A stretch of 39,206 nucleotides of DNA from Apostichopus parvimensis (taxonomy: Eukaryota; Echinodermata; Holothuroidea; Aspidochirotida; Stichopodidae). The position numbers and the translations under genes are program-made. Positions 23,137 through 33,701 of the stretch are shown here, piece after piece (positions within the stretch are counted from its first letter, which is position 1; each line of letters opens with the position of its first letter). The stretch is from assembly GCA_000934455.1 (NCBI GenBank), contig KN882932.1, positions 93,311 to 132,516 of the forward strand, given 5' to 3'. Below the pieces are notes generated by a model. It made no database searches. It had not been told where the DNA came from and saw only the letters and a list, made by a program, of their open reading frames with translations.

Positions 23137-23144
23137 ATCCCAAA
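23137..23144. repeat. 8-bp target-site duplication, right (ATCCCAAA)
   Basis: Identical to 22737-22744. Confidence 0.9.
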
Positions 23145-25139
23145 TGGAATAAGATGCTCTTAGCCTGAGTTTGGGAGACTGAGTTTGTTCTTCAAAGAGC
23201 TTAATGTTTAGCTATATTAAGATGATAGTTTGGGTTTGTGTGCCATTTGAGGACAAAAAAAACCAGTCTCTTGATGTAACAATCTTATCCATTTGGACAA
23301 GGTCAGGATGAGTGCCCATATAGTTTTAATTGCAGTGATAATTAGATGCGCAGGATCAACGGAAGTTGAAGACAGACTTCATACTATAAAGTAGCTTGGT
23401 TGAACTTACTGTTATAGTCTTTCTTGTTCTTAATATGCTGTTACAGTTTGTTAATGTTACACCGCAGCTCATATAAATGGGTGGATGGTATCACCGCTAT
23501 GGTGAGTAAAATATAGCAACCGGAATATACACCTATTCTCCCAATTTGAAAGAAAGCATGAGTAGCAAAGCTATAAGACACATAGGATATCGAGAAGTTA
23601 ACACGAGTGAAACTTGACTTAAATGTTGAAATTCAGATGAAAGGTCATAACCACTTATCTCCCCGAAACCCAGAGAAATCTGAGGAGTTTTTGCTTCTCC
23701 TTCTTCTTCTTCTTCTTCTTCTATATGTTCCGAGTTGTAGATGTTATCCACAGGGCACTGAAAAAAAAACAAGGCAGGTTTTATATTGTAATTCATATAT
23801 ATCGTTCAGTGCATGCCTCTGATTAGTCGCAAAATTGTTTTTGATTTTTTTTTTTTTTTGTGGAAATTTATCTAGATGAGTTGGTAATTAAAAAAGTACG
23901 TTGCCAATTATAACCCTGTCTAAAGCAAAACCACATGCTGTGATTTTCTAAAAGGCACATATTGTTTCCAGGGCAAATGTACTTTCCTAGAAAAATGTGA
24001 ACAAGCAGCTGGTAGTATACGTACAGTAGGCCTCCGCCTTTAGATCTGAAACGATACATATGGTACCTGGATAAAAAAAAATGTCACATGGTTTTCTGTC
24101 CTCTGCTTGACTTGATTGAAATACCCTGCACCGATCTACGTGGCGAGATACGTATGATGATGTATCACAATAAATACAGAGCTAATCTAGCCAGCCAGCT
24201 AGCTAGCAGACTGCATCGTAAAAAAAAAAAATGAGAAAATGGAGATGTATGCAAATTGGAAATTGCATCCAATCTGTTGTTAAATAGAATGCAAAATGTC
24301 CCTTCCTGATCAATTATACAACGTTTGAGTTGATCCCAAATTCATATTTGTGAGTTCCTGAATTGGTAAGTCTCTCCGGCGGCGATGATTCTGCGTGCGA
24401 GGTATTGATCGTCGGGCCGTCTGTCGTCGTCTGTATAGCCAGCCACTATACTCATGACTCTGCACACAGTTTCACGAGACTGTCACATTGCCAAATGGTG
24501 GATGATAAATTTCTAATTGATTTCTGAGCCCCCTTTTGAACGGTGAGATGATGCAAGGACAGGTGTTTGCGAGGTTTCGTCGCAGACGAGAGTTATAGAT
24601 ATGCGAATGCCGTTCTAAAAGCCACATCTGCATGAGCAAAAGGTTTAGCAGAAATTGATTAGAGGAAAAGGTTCATAATGGTACAAATTTCTTTTCTTCT
24701 CCTTGTTTTTGTTCTTTTGGAACGGTTTTTTTTTAGTCTTGAACCACAAGAACGGGGGGGGGGGGGTACATATACAGAGCCACTCATTTCATAAACTGAA
24801 GCTCTTGGTTGTTTTAGATATTAGTCTTTCGTCATTTTGGACTTACACCAAGTCACACATAAATAACTGACATTTTAGAAGTAATTACCAAGTTTTAACA
24901 CTAAATTGATCAAACATTTTTTTCCTTTTTTTTACTTGCTAGTGTTCATCATATGTATGTACTAACTTTTGTGTACGTACATCAAGTTGACTTGAAAATT
25001 GAATTGTCCAAAAAGACAGTCCGTTTATCATCATGGTGATTACTGTAAAAGGGCATAATTTATAATATGGATATATAAAGTTAGTAGCCGTTTTTCTATT
25101 TTGCTAAATATATATTTTTTCATTCTTGATCCTCTGCAG
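23145..25139. other. Intronic stretch upstream of the Kv4 exon
   Basis: Holds (TTC)n at 23697-23722, a G13 run at 24754-24766 and a CpG-rich patch at about 24376-24432 (CTCCGGCGGCGATG... to CGTCGGGCCGTCTGTCGTCG). The last is unusual for this AT-rich intron and lies about 700 bp before the exon. A branch-point-like TTGCTAAAT precedes the exon acceptor at about 25101. Confidence 0.5.
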
Positions 25140-25302
25140 GTATGGTGACATAGTGCCAGTAACTATCTTTGGTAAGGTAGTGGGTGGAGTGTGTGCCCTG
25201 TGCGGTGTACTCGTCATCGCTTTACCAGTACCAGTTATAGTGTCTAATTTCAGTAGGATATACCACCAAAACCAGAGAGCAGACAAGAGAAAAGCACAAC
25301 GG
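25140..25302 (+). CDS. Shal: Kv4/Shal potassium channel, internal exon: filter end, S6, proximal C-terminus
   Basis: This is an internal exon of a voltage-gated A-type K+ channel alpha subunit, which acts as a tetramer in the plasma membrane. It is 163 bp: one base completing a Gly codon, then 54 codons. The peptide starts [16 protein letters not shown], which is the second half of the GYGD selectivity filter and the outer vestibule. It continues with S6 ([16 protein letters not shown], containing the PVP gating kink) and ends [18 protein letters not shown], a signature of Kv4 that Kv1-Kv3 lack. The acceptor is a pyrimidine-rich tract ending CTCTGCAG before 25140. The donor is CGG|GTATGT after 25302. 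Phase is 2 at the start and 0 at the end. Reading into the intron gives a stop after five codons (V-C-S-L-H). Unusual residues are V and F in PVTIF, where Kv4 usually has K and A, and Cys instead of Ser in CALCG. Confidence 0.97.
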
Positions 25303-25614
25303 GTATGTAGCCTCCATTAGCCTGCTGCAATCAAGTTATGGCTCATTTTTTTTAAAAGGAACTTCCAGAGGAAGATTTATTTGTGAAAGATTTCACGGTC
25401 AGAATTCTATAATTCTCCTGCATACCAAACATGTGCATAGTATATACACTATAAAGTCATCATTTTAGAATTTGTATTAGGGATCAATATAGTAAATTAC
25501 CGTGTCTCTCATGTACCTGTCTCCTGACAACAACTACACTTTTGCTCAACCAATTGTATACCACAAATATGCTCTTGCAATTGGTCCGGTCTTCTGCCCT
25601 CATCAGTCTGCTAT

Positions 25615-25860
25615 TCTCCTTCTCCCTCATTCCCCATCTCCTCCTCCTCCTCCTCCTCATTCTTCTTCTTCTCCTCTTCCTCCTCCTCATTCTCCTCCTC
25701 ATTCTCCTCCTCCTTTTCCTCATTCTCCTCCTCAATCCTCTATCCTCCTCTTCCCCATTCTCCTTTTCCTCCTCATTCTTCTCCTTCTCCTCCCCATCTT
25801 CCTCTTCCTCAATCATCCTCTATCCTCCTCCTTCCTCTCCTTGACCCTCCTCATTCCCTC
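25615..25860 (+). repeat. CT-rich (TCC/TTC)n microsatellite
   Basis: About 245 bp of almost pure pyrimidine on the + strand, dominated by CTCCTC, TTCTTC and CTCATTC. The transcript therefore carries a long CU-rich tract starting about 310 nt after the exon donor. On the minus strand it forms an E/R-rich open frame that is an artefact of the repeat. Mirror-symmetric segments could form triplex DNA. Confidence 0.9.
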
Positions 25861-28472
25861 TCTTGTCACCGGTACAGGTGATACAAAAGTTTGTCCCTAT
25901 ACAATTGCTTGATCGTTGCAGACACATAATCCAAACTTTTGTCAAGACTGTATGGATCAAAACTTAATATCAAAAGTACTACATCTTCTCTGTGAACATT
26001 TGATGAACACCAAGGTGACTGATGAATATAATTAAAGGTATCAAAGGTATAATTGATGCCAGATATTCAGAGCATCTTTTAGGCCAAACATTTCACATCA
26101 AGGTATAAGTAAGATATTTTTCTCCTAAGTTTCCTCTTCTGATGTTTTCATTTCACCAAAAAGGACTAACAATCTCAACAAAGCGTTCTCATCAAAATTG
26201 TGTTTCCAAGGGTAATTGTTTTTCATCAAAAATTATATTTTTATCAAAATTTGTTGTATAATAAACTTTTTTTGTTATACCCCTATAGAGTTTGTGCAAT
26301 ATTTATGTCAATTTACCAGGTGCTGGTTTGTTTCATTATGGTCTAATCTCTCCAGTTTGATAAAGTAATAGTAGTTTCCCTGCTTGACGAAGATGAACAG
26401 GAGTTGATTTTTAATAAACCCTGGCCTCTCGAGATGAAACTCTCTTATCCACGTCTGCCCGCATCAGTTTTTAAGCCACGATGATATCTTGTTGCTGTTT
26501 CTCCAGGGTATTTTTCTTCAACCTTTGCTCATGTTCCCTTAAATTGTGATGTAACCGTTCAAAGTATTGAGAAGAAAAAAAAAAACGATGAAAATATTAG
26601 AGGCTGTTAAAAAATTGTTCGATTTATATATTTATTACTTTTATTTCTGTCGGCAGTAGTTCAGTCGACATGCAAAGTAATATCGAGCTAATTTCCAAGT
26701 CCTTAATAGCGAGCATACGTCTGTGTGGAATCGGTCGATAGAAGCACTCGGTAGGTCGTTAACCAGCTAGAAGCTGTCAGAAGAGCTCTCAGATTTATTG
26801 TAACCATAAGGAGCTCGTGCAGAGGGTATGATTGACATGATTATACCCGTTTATGAAGCCGGGAGATGAAACCCAGCCAGTGTCAGAGGAGTCGTAGCAT
26901 CTTGATTTCAAAAGTTTTTACTTTTATGGGATACTAAAGCTATCGTAGTTATCTATATTCTGATGGGTTTCTTTTTTTTGGTTACTCTAAAAGATGCAAG
27001 AAAGAGAGAAAGAGAAAGCTCTTCAATTGTGGAGAAAAAAAACATCTTTAGTTGATTGGCATTTGATGCAGATAAATTGAAGAGATGATAGGCCATTGAA
27101 TGGAGTCTGATATAGAGAACCGTAATAAAGGTACGGAGGATATAGGAACTGTTCCCTACTGTAATGATTGTGTGTGCAGAATACGAAACCTGTTAATAAA
27201 CAACTGTTTGTTTTACGCAATGCAGTGTTGATTCGCTCTCTCCCTCGTTACTAACCTCCTCCCCCCTATTACAAGTAAATCAAAGCCTATTTATCTTCTG
27301 TTTATAATGTTGGAATATTACGTAGACAGAAATACACATGAAGGAAGGCTATTAGCTGAATAATTTAAGCTTGTATGCTTGTCAACATTTTGAGGAAGCT
27401 GGCAGCTGAGTAAGGTCCCTGGAGGCAGAGTAAAAAGCCTATCAAACTTTGTCCTACTTCATAGGCCTCTAAAGCAATCTACTCAATATTGTGTGTATAC
27501 GTGTGGATGTATGTATGTGCATGGTTTTCAATCTTATACAAATACGCGCATAGGTAATTATGGAGTGTTAGTACTCTTCTTTTACAATTTCAGTTTTATC
27601 TGAATAATGTTAAACTACGTTTTGGTTTAATGTGACTCCTACATCAGTTGAATGAATGTATATAATGGACTGAACACAAGCTTTAAAGGGAGGGGGGAGG
27701 GGGCATTGAATCGCCTAAGAAGTATTGAGAACATTTGTACATTTGTGCACATGTTGTTGTCTTATGCATATTGTAGCTGAGACCTAATGTTGTTTATTGT
27801 GAATGGATGGATCATTGCAAAAGTTACAATATTACAGGGTTTAGTTCTGTTAAGTTTCTTTGTTTTTTATTCAAGCTTTTCTTGAAGGAATGTTTTTTTT
27901 TTTCTTTTTCAAGCTTGTCTTGAAGGAATGTTTCTTTAATTAGATCGAGGCTGTATTCTGGGAGAATGTTACATGTACATGCAGGACAAATTGATTTATT
28001 ATTATCTGCTAAGTATGGAATTCATACAAATTTAACAAGTGTTCTAATAAATTTGAAGTGTTATCATGTAGACATTTGTTTCAAATTCTGCATTTATCAT
28101 ATATTATTACATGGCCATCAACAGGACACTTACGTACAAAACATGTGTAAAATACAGAGAGAACAAGCTAGTTTTCAGTGAAGTAATATTCTAGTTTCAG
28201 TAACATTATTTCAACTCCTTGGAGATCTCAAGGCACCCCACACTAGCTCATATTTATGGTCATTGAAAACTACAGTGGCTCATTGTGAGAGCCTAGCCAT
28301 TTGATATTATTCACATGATGAAGATGTTGAATTTTTCAAATTTGGTGAATTGCATCCGGCAACAGCAGGGTGAATAATCATGTCAACAACAAAACTGAAT
28401 TTTGTTGTTGTTTTTTCTTTATGAAATTTAAAATTTAACTCAGTTATTCACAGAGGAAAGTAGTATTATTCT

Positions 28473-28474
<2 letters not shown>
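25861..28474. other. Intronic stretch with minor repeats only
   Basis: Contains TTCTTGAAGGAATGTTT (27883) and its partner GTCTTGAAGGAATGTTT (27917), both preceded by CAAGCTT, a direct duplication of about 35-38 bp. A G-rich run (GGGAGGGGGGAGGGGG) lies at about 27689-27704. No gene is supported. Confidence 0.45.

Positions 28475-28501
<27 letters not shown>
28475..28501 (+). repeat. (AAT)n microsatellite
   Basis: About nine AAT units. Confidence 0.9.
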
Positions 28502-28504
<3 letters not shown>

Positions 28505-28652
28505 GTTGAATTTAATCAAAATTCTAAATGCAGAGAATGATGTCAGCTTAGAAGTAAAAATTAGCATTCCAAGAATATAACATTGGAAAATATCATAAAT
28601 CAACAGGAAGATTATAATTAGGAAAGAAAAGCTATTGAAGAATTCCTGAAGT

Positions 28653-28771
28653 GATGACATGCATCACGTGATGACATGCATCACGTGATGACATGCATCA
28701 CGTGATGACATGCATCACGTGATGACACGCATCATGTGATGACATGCATCACGTGATGACATGCAGCGTGT
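28653..28771 (+). repeat. 17-bp satellite, seven copies, with E-box palindromes
   Basis: The unit GATGACATGCATCACGT is repeated seven times exactly in register (28653, 28670, 28687, 28704, 28721, 28738, 28755). Copies 1-4 and 6 are identical, copy 5 has two changes and copy 7 is diverged at its end. Each perfect junction creates CATCACGTGATG, a 12-bp palindrome with a CACGTG E-box (five in total). ATGCAT palindromes alternate with them. The units might bind bHLH-Zip factors of the USF/MITF/TFE type. Confidence 0.95.
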
Positions 28772-29965
28772 GTCAAAATGGCTGCATTCAATCAACCATA
28801 TCTCGTGTTAGCAATGTTGACAAGACAATGAGATGAGAATGTTGACCACTATTAAACATTGCTGAATATTTTTGTCTCACTATAAGAAAACGTATAATAC
28901 ATTGTCGGCAATCAAATTTTGCTCTTAAGCTGTGTTTTTTTTTCTGATAGCTTATAGTCTTGGCATATGTAGCATGACATAAACAGACATAAATGAAAAG
29001 TTACAAGGTATGGCCTCAACAAAGACTTGGGAACTCTAAACAACTACCGGTTCTTCAACGATATGTAATCCCTTCATTGCACCTTAATCCGCTTCCTGTA
29101 TAGTCATGTTTAATTGGTTCTATTTGCATCAACACCACTTACACTTATCTAGCGTCATACTTTCATTGCGTTACATTTTGCACATCTCATTCCACTGCAA
29201 AGTATTGCCGACAAAGGTCCCAGGGGGACCGAAAATTCCAATATATTTCCTAAAACAATACTCCTCAATTGTCAGTTATGAGTCATATCTTATATCTCTG
29301 CTTTCCTCTAATGATATTTTCTTTTGGAGTATACATGGATTTTCTTTATTATATATATAGATATTTATATAAATATATTAATGGCTTTTTTGATCATTTC
29401 ATTGAAGAAGAATAGAGAACTGTGTCTATAGACATGATTATGTAGAAAATATCAGTCAGGCATCGAGGGATTTTTTTTTCTACCATCATTTAAGAAACAA
29501 AATGGCAAAACCAGAAAGGGCACCAAGACAAATTGCCTTGGGTTATTGGCTATTGGATATCATCCCAGAATATATGCCTGTGCACACCATTGATTAATTA
29601 GCAGCTAGTTCAACCCAGGAAATCTTCAACCACTTTTAAGCAGCGGGCTCCTCAGAAAACAGTTTGCATTAAAAATTTACTTCATCATAGCTGCTGGCAT
29701 CATCATGAATTTTCCATTTTAAAGGAGTACCCCAGTCTCATATTCAGTATATCATTCAGCCTGTCATGCAGGCCTGGTACAAGCAATGTTGAATTAACTT
29801 AGTGTAAAATCTAGCTCTAGACGTATGATTTTCTCTCATTTATACCTTACATGTGAACAACCTCTGTTGTCTTATCATGTGTTCCTTAATTACTTTGTTT
29901 ATAGAGTCAATCTAGACCTGCTATATACTTACACATAACTTTTTGAGCACTAAGATTTGTAGAGC
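28772..29965. other. Intronic stretch without recognised features
   Basis: AT-rich. Nothing supported. Confidence 0.4.
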
Positions 29966-30376
29966 ATTAATCTTTACAAAGTCATGTAAACAGTAAATTA
30001 CATCTTCCATCCATCACTCCTCTATCATTTATCTCCACTATGTACCTACCCACCTCCCTGCTCTATCAGGCATCATCTAGGTGTGTGGGAGGGGTGGGGG
30101 TGGGGTGGATCCAGGTGTGTACTACGCAAAGCTGGATTAATCTTTACAAAGTTCCTCACTTCATGTAAACAGTAAATTACATCTTCCATCCATCACTCCT
30201 CTACCATTTATCTCCACTATTTAACTACCCACCTCCCTGCTCTATCAGGCATCATCTAGGTGTGTGAGGGTGGGGGTGGGGTGGATCCAGGTGTGTACTA
30301 CGCAAAGCGGAATACATTTTTACAAAGTTTCTCACTTCATGTAAACAGTAAATTACATCTTCCATCCATCACTGCA
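29966..30376 (+). repeat. Tandem repeat, 170-176 bp unit, ~2.4 copies
   Basis: Unit 1 is 29966-30135, unit 2 is 30136-30310, and unit 3 is partial to about 30376. Shared blocks are ACAGTAAATTACATCTTCCA, CCCACCTCCCTGCTCTATCA, GGCATCATCTAGGTGTGTG, GGTGGATCCAGGTGTGTACT and ACGCAAAGC. Units 1 and 2 are nearly identical. Unit 1 lacks a 10-bp insertion (around CCTCACTT) that units 2 and 3 share. Confidence 0.93.
30087..30108 (+). other. G-quadruplex motif within the 170-bp repeat
   Basis: G-runs of 3, 4, 5, 4 and 2 separated by single bases. The second repeat copy (around 30267-30284) has lost one tract. Confidence 0.7.
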
Positions 30377-32544
30377 CTGTGTGCTGTACATCCCCAAATA
30401 GGAGAATGCCCAAGCTTGTGTGTCCACCTAATTAAAGACCTAAATTATAACCTGAATATGCCTCACCTTACATCTATCCTTGTTTCTCTATAATATATTG
30501 GAGCTATTTTAATGATTCTAAGGTCACACCCCTTCCTTCTCTCCTTTAAAAAATACCTAGAACCATGTTCCCTTGCAGGCCTATATATTATCTTCCTGCC
30601 TCCCCTCAAATCATGTCACAGCTGTTGAAGATGCGGATATACATACATTTCCCAGCACATCTGTGGGTGTACTCCAAGTCTTATAATATTGCACGCTGTG
30701 TCTTAAATTCACATTATGAGAAGGGTAGTCTGCTCCCAAGATTTTTACACTTATATTTGCTATGAATTTTCTACAGTATGGTACATGTGCAGTATGGAAG
30801 TATGTAAACTTTAGCAAAATTCCTTGTAATATGATCGGCTGCCATTTAATGAACACTTATTTACATATTTATACGTGACAAAACCGGCTTTCCGATTCTG
30901 TGCTCTGTTATCAAATGGGTTGTAATGTGAACTTCTTTGCTTATAATAAGGTGTCATGATTGTCACTGACATGTTGTTAGTTACTATGGTAACCGTTGTG
31001 ATATGATATTGGCATGTAATGAAAGGAATGGGTTGTCAAAAAGCTTGAGGTATAGGGCGGTTCGGTTGCAAAAGTTAATACTTCCCTAGTCCTGCCATGT
31101 AGGTGTCAACAGTCTTCGTGGTTTATGGTGCCTTTTTTGCCTAATGTTCGGACCCCATGTTTTCTTTTTTTAGCAATGTTTGGATTAAGTTACCATGACG
31201 ACATTTTATTTCCATCATCAGGAAGGTTTTGCTTGTAGATGTAGAAGATGCCATTTGCCTGGAAGTTTAAATCAGGATAAAATTACAATTTGCTGGTTTG
31301 ATATCATATATCCAAGGTCTCTGAGACAGCATGTGTTTAGATTCTACATATATGCCTTCACAGATGAAATGATGGATTTTATAAACTACATAGTCTAACA
31401 CATCCACATGATATATGGTTTGACTCTGCAGTGTCTAGTGCAAATTTCAGATAATAATGCTCTTCCTGTTCTGCAGTGTGATATATATATATATATTGGT
31501 ATATATTATGTGCAAAGGATATCGGAATTTCTAATCTATAGTGCATGGGGCATTGTGATTATGAAACCTGATTATAGACTCACATTGCGCCGTTAATGGG
31601 ATGTGTGTCAAGAAAAAAAATATGTAAGAATTAAACCCAAAAATTAGGTGTGATCATAATTTAATAAAATTCATCACTATTGGATGAACATTGGATGTAA
31701 ATTTTACAAGAATTATAATATGTGGGGCACGAAGTGATCTATACACAATTTAGCAATTTAGTAGAGTAAATAAGCAAATTGTAAATAACGTATTTAAGCC
31801 AGCTATTTAAATTTTGTATTTTAAAATGGCTTAATTATTCCTGTACCAAAATGTAGAGAAACTTGCTTCACCAAATATTCAAAATGAAAAGGGACAAAAG
31901 GGGAGACGAAAGAATGGGATTGGTTAAATTCATAAACACAGGGATTAGCATTTGGGATTAGCAATGCAACAGGGATTTAATGAAGATTAAAAAATGAACC
32001 CTTAGATTAGTGCCTGGTTAGTTACTGCTGTATTTCTATCCAATTAATACTTCCCCCCCCCCTTCAAATGAAAGAACAAATGTTGGAAAAAGTTTTTTGA
32101 AACGTATTTGTCTTAATTGTTGGGAATCAATTAAGTCATTAATGAAGTTCGTCATCAAAGCCTTTTAATGTGCATGTGTGACATTTAATCTCAGCAGGGT
32201 GTGATCATGAGATTGGTTGTTCAGTACGTACTCTCATGAATCATTCTGGAGTTTGAAACCTTTAGCGAGAAATTAATACAATTTGTTACTCAGTAGCTCA
32301 CACAACAACATATATGGTTCGGCGTGATGGCATTTATAATGCCATCAACGATTTATCGTATACCTGTATGTTGAAGCTATATTTAACCTGCTTTAATGTG
32401 CTGTTCCATACTTGAAACACATCTAGACAAGATATTAAAATGAGGTATGCCACTAAATCAAAGTATTGCCAATGTTACAGTTGTGGCAGTGTTATAACAC
32501 TATATAAGTTTTTACATTGATTTACCTGGCAAATGTCATACTGT
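30377..32544. other. Intronic stretch without recognised features
   Basis: Short (TA)n at about 31483-31496. No coding or RNA feature could be supported. Confidence 0.4.
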
Positions 32545-33428
32545 ATGTACCTACAGTATATACTACAGTATACTACATTATACTACAGTTTATTCTACAA
32601 TTGATGCTACAGTAAAAATTACATTGTACTACAGTATCAACAGTACTACAGTAAATACTACAGTATATACTACAGTAAAGCTACAGTATACTACAGTTTA
32701 CTACTACAGGATATACTACAGTAAATACTGCAGTATTTTTTCTACAGTAAATAATAAATTGTTCTACAGTAAATACTACAGTAAACTACAGGATATACTA
32801 CAGTATATACTACAGTAAATACTAGAGTTTATACTACAGGATATACTACAGTAATTACTGCAGTATATTCTACAGTAAATACTACGTTGTACTACAGTAA
32901 AAACTACAGTTTATACTACAGTATATACTACAGTATATACTACAGTAAATACTACAGTCTATACCACAGGATACTACAGTAAATACTGCAGTATATTCTA
33001 CAGTAAATACTACAGTACACTACAGTAAATACTACAGTTTATACTACAGGATATACTATGTACAGTATATACTACAGTAAATACTACAGTGTACTACATT
33101 TTATTCTACATGATATACTCCAGTAAATACTGCAGTATATTCTACAGTAAATACTACAGTACACTACAGTAAATACTACAGTATAGTATATACTACAGTA
33201 TAGTACAGTTTATTCTACAGGATATACTACAGTAAATACTGCAGTATATTCTACAGTTTATACTACAGTGCACTACAGTAAATACTACAGTACACTACAG
33301 TTTATACTACAGGATATACTACAGTAAATGCTGCAGTATATTCTATAGTAAATACTACAGTAAATACTACATTATACTACAGTGCACTACAGTTTATACT
33401 CCTGCTTACTACAGTATATTACAGTATA
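32545..33428 (+). repeat. 880-bp minisatellite of ~12-bp CTACAG units
   Basis: The core unit is CTACAGTAAATA or CTACAGTATATA, with variants CTACAGGATATA, CTACAGTTTATA and CTGCAGTATATT. I count about 53 CTACAG words by eye. A higher-order pattern is visible: the run GGATATACTACAGTAAATAC followed by TGCAGTATATTCTACAG recurs at irregular steps of about 90-140 bp (CTGCAG at about 32728, 32857, 32987, 33129, 33239, 33332). The array ends about 180 bp before the acceptor of the next Kv4 exon. Confidence 0.95.
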
Positions 33429-33611
33429 CAATAACTTGATGATCAGCAACATTGAGTGCTTTAATATGATAGTTTAATAATTTTTGTTGAATTAACCGAG
33501 TCTTCAACTGGACATCTTAAGAATGTGAATAAGGTGTCTTTTGATGCCAAGTTTTATTTTTAACAGTAACCTTTGATCTGTAAAATTCATCCATTTTCGT
33601 TTTTCCGACAG

Positions 33612-33701
33612 ACTGCTCGCCTTGCCCGTATACGTCTAGCTAGAAATGCCAGTGGAAATGCCTTTGTGTCCAGGAAAAAGGAAGCGGATAGATTAGCTGA
33701 G
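33612..33701 (+). CDS. Shal: Kv4/Shal potassium channel, internal exon: cytoplasmic post-S6 segment
   Basis: This 90-bp, phase 0 exon of 30 codons continues the Kv4 open reading frame from 25140-25302. It begins TARLARIRLARNASGNAF and ends RKKEADRLAE. The ARLARIR block followed by a small-residue stretch and a basic run matches the Kv4 proximal C-terminus: vertebrate KCND has KARLARIR..., and insect Shal has KARLARIR...AAFVSKKK. The acceptor is TTTTTCCGACAG, with a pyrimidine tract just upstream at 33591-33606. The donor is GAG|GTGAGTGC, a near-perfect U1 match. The product lies in the cytosol just after S6. The following Kv4 segment (HHHLL..CLEKTT in relatives) was not found downstream, so the next exon lies outside the window. 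The exon sits about 180 bp after a large minisatellite. Confidence 0.94.

Larger units (their letters stand above)
1..25139 (+). other. Shal: Intron 1 of the Kv4/Shal gene (3' part)
   Basis: Everything upstream of exon 25140-25302 lacks a recognisable Kv4 exon. The first Kv4 coding exon normally carries T1 and S1-S5 as one long reading frame, and no such frame is present, so the window starts inside intron 1. That makes the intron at least 25.1 kb. It contains many mobile-element remnants, listed separately. Whether an unrelated short gene is nested here cannot be excluded. The longest stop-free frames are short and lack recognisable domains. Confidence 0.8.
25303..33611 (+). other. Shal: Intron 2 of the Kv4/Shal gene (complete)
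   Basis: This 8309-bp intron is bounded by a GTATGT donor at 25303 and a CGACAG acceptor ending at 33611. Both flanking exons are phase 0 here. It contains a pyrimidine microsatellite, a 17-bp E-box satellite, a 170-bp tandem repeat and an 880-bp CTACAG minisatellite close to the acceptor. Confidence 0.93.

Noticed and set aside
25484..25816. E/R-rich 110-codon frame on the minus strand, and S/P/L-rich frames on the plus strand
   Set aside because: Pure product of the CT-rich microsatellite; any frame of such a repeat lacks stops.
27689..27704. G-quadruplex
   Set aside because: Only three separable G-tracts (3, 6, 5) with single-base spacers; below the usual four-tract rule.
28640..28780. 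CRISPR-like array
   Set aside because: The 17-bp units are directly adjacent with no spacers, in a eukaryotic intron; this is a satellite.
32545..33428. Centromeric or telomeric satellite
   Set aside because: The array is under 1 kb, has imperfect ~12-bp units and sits inside a gene; minisatellite is the simpler reading.
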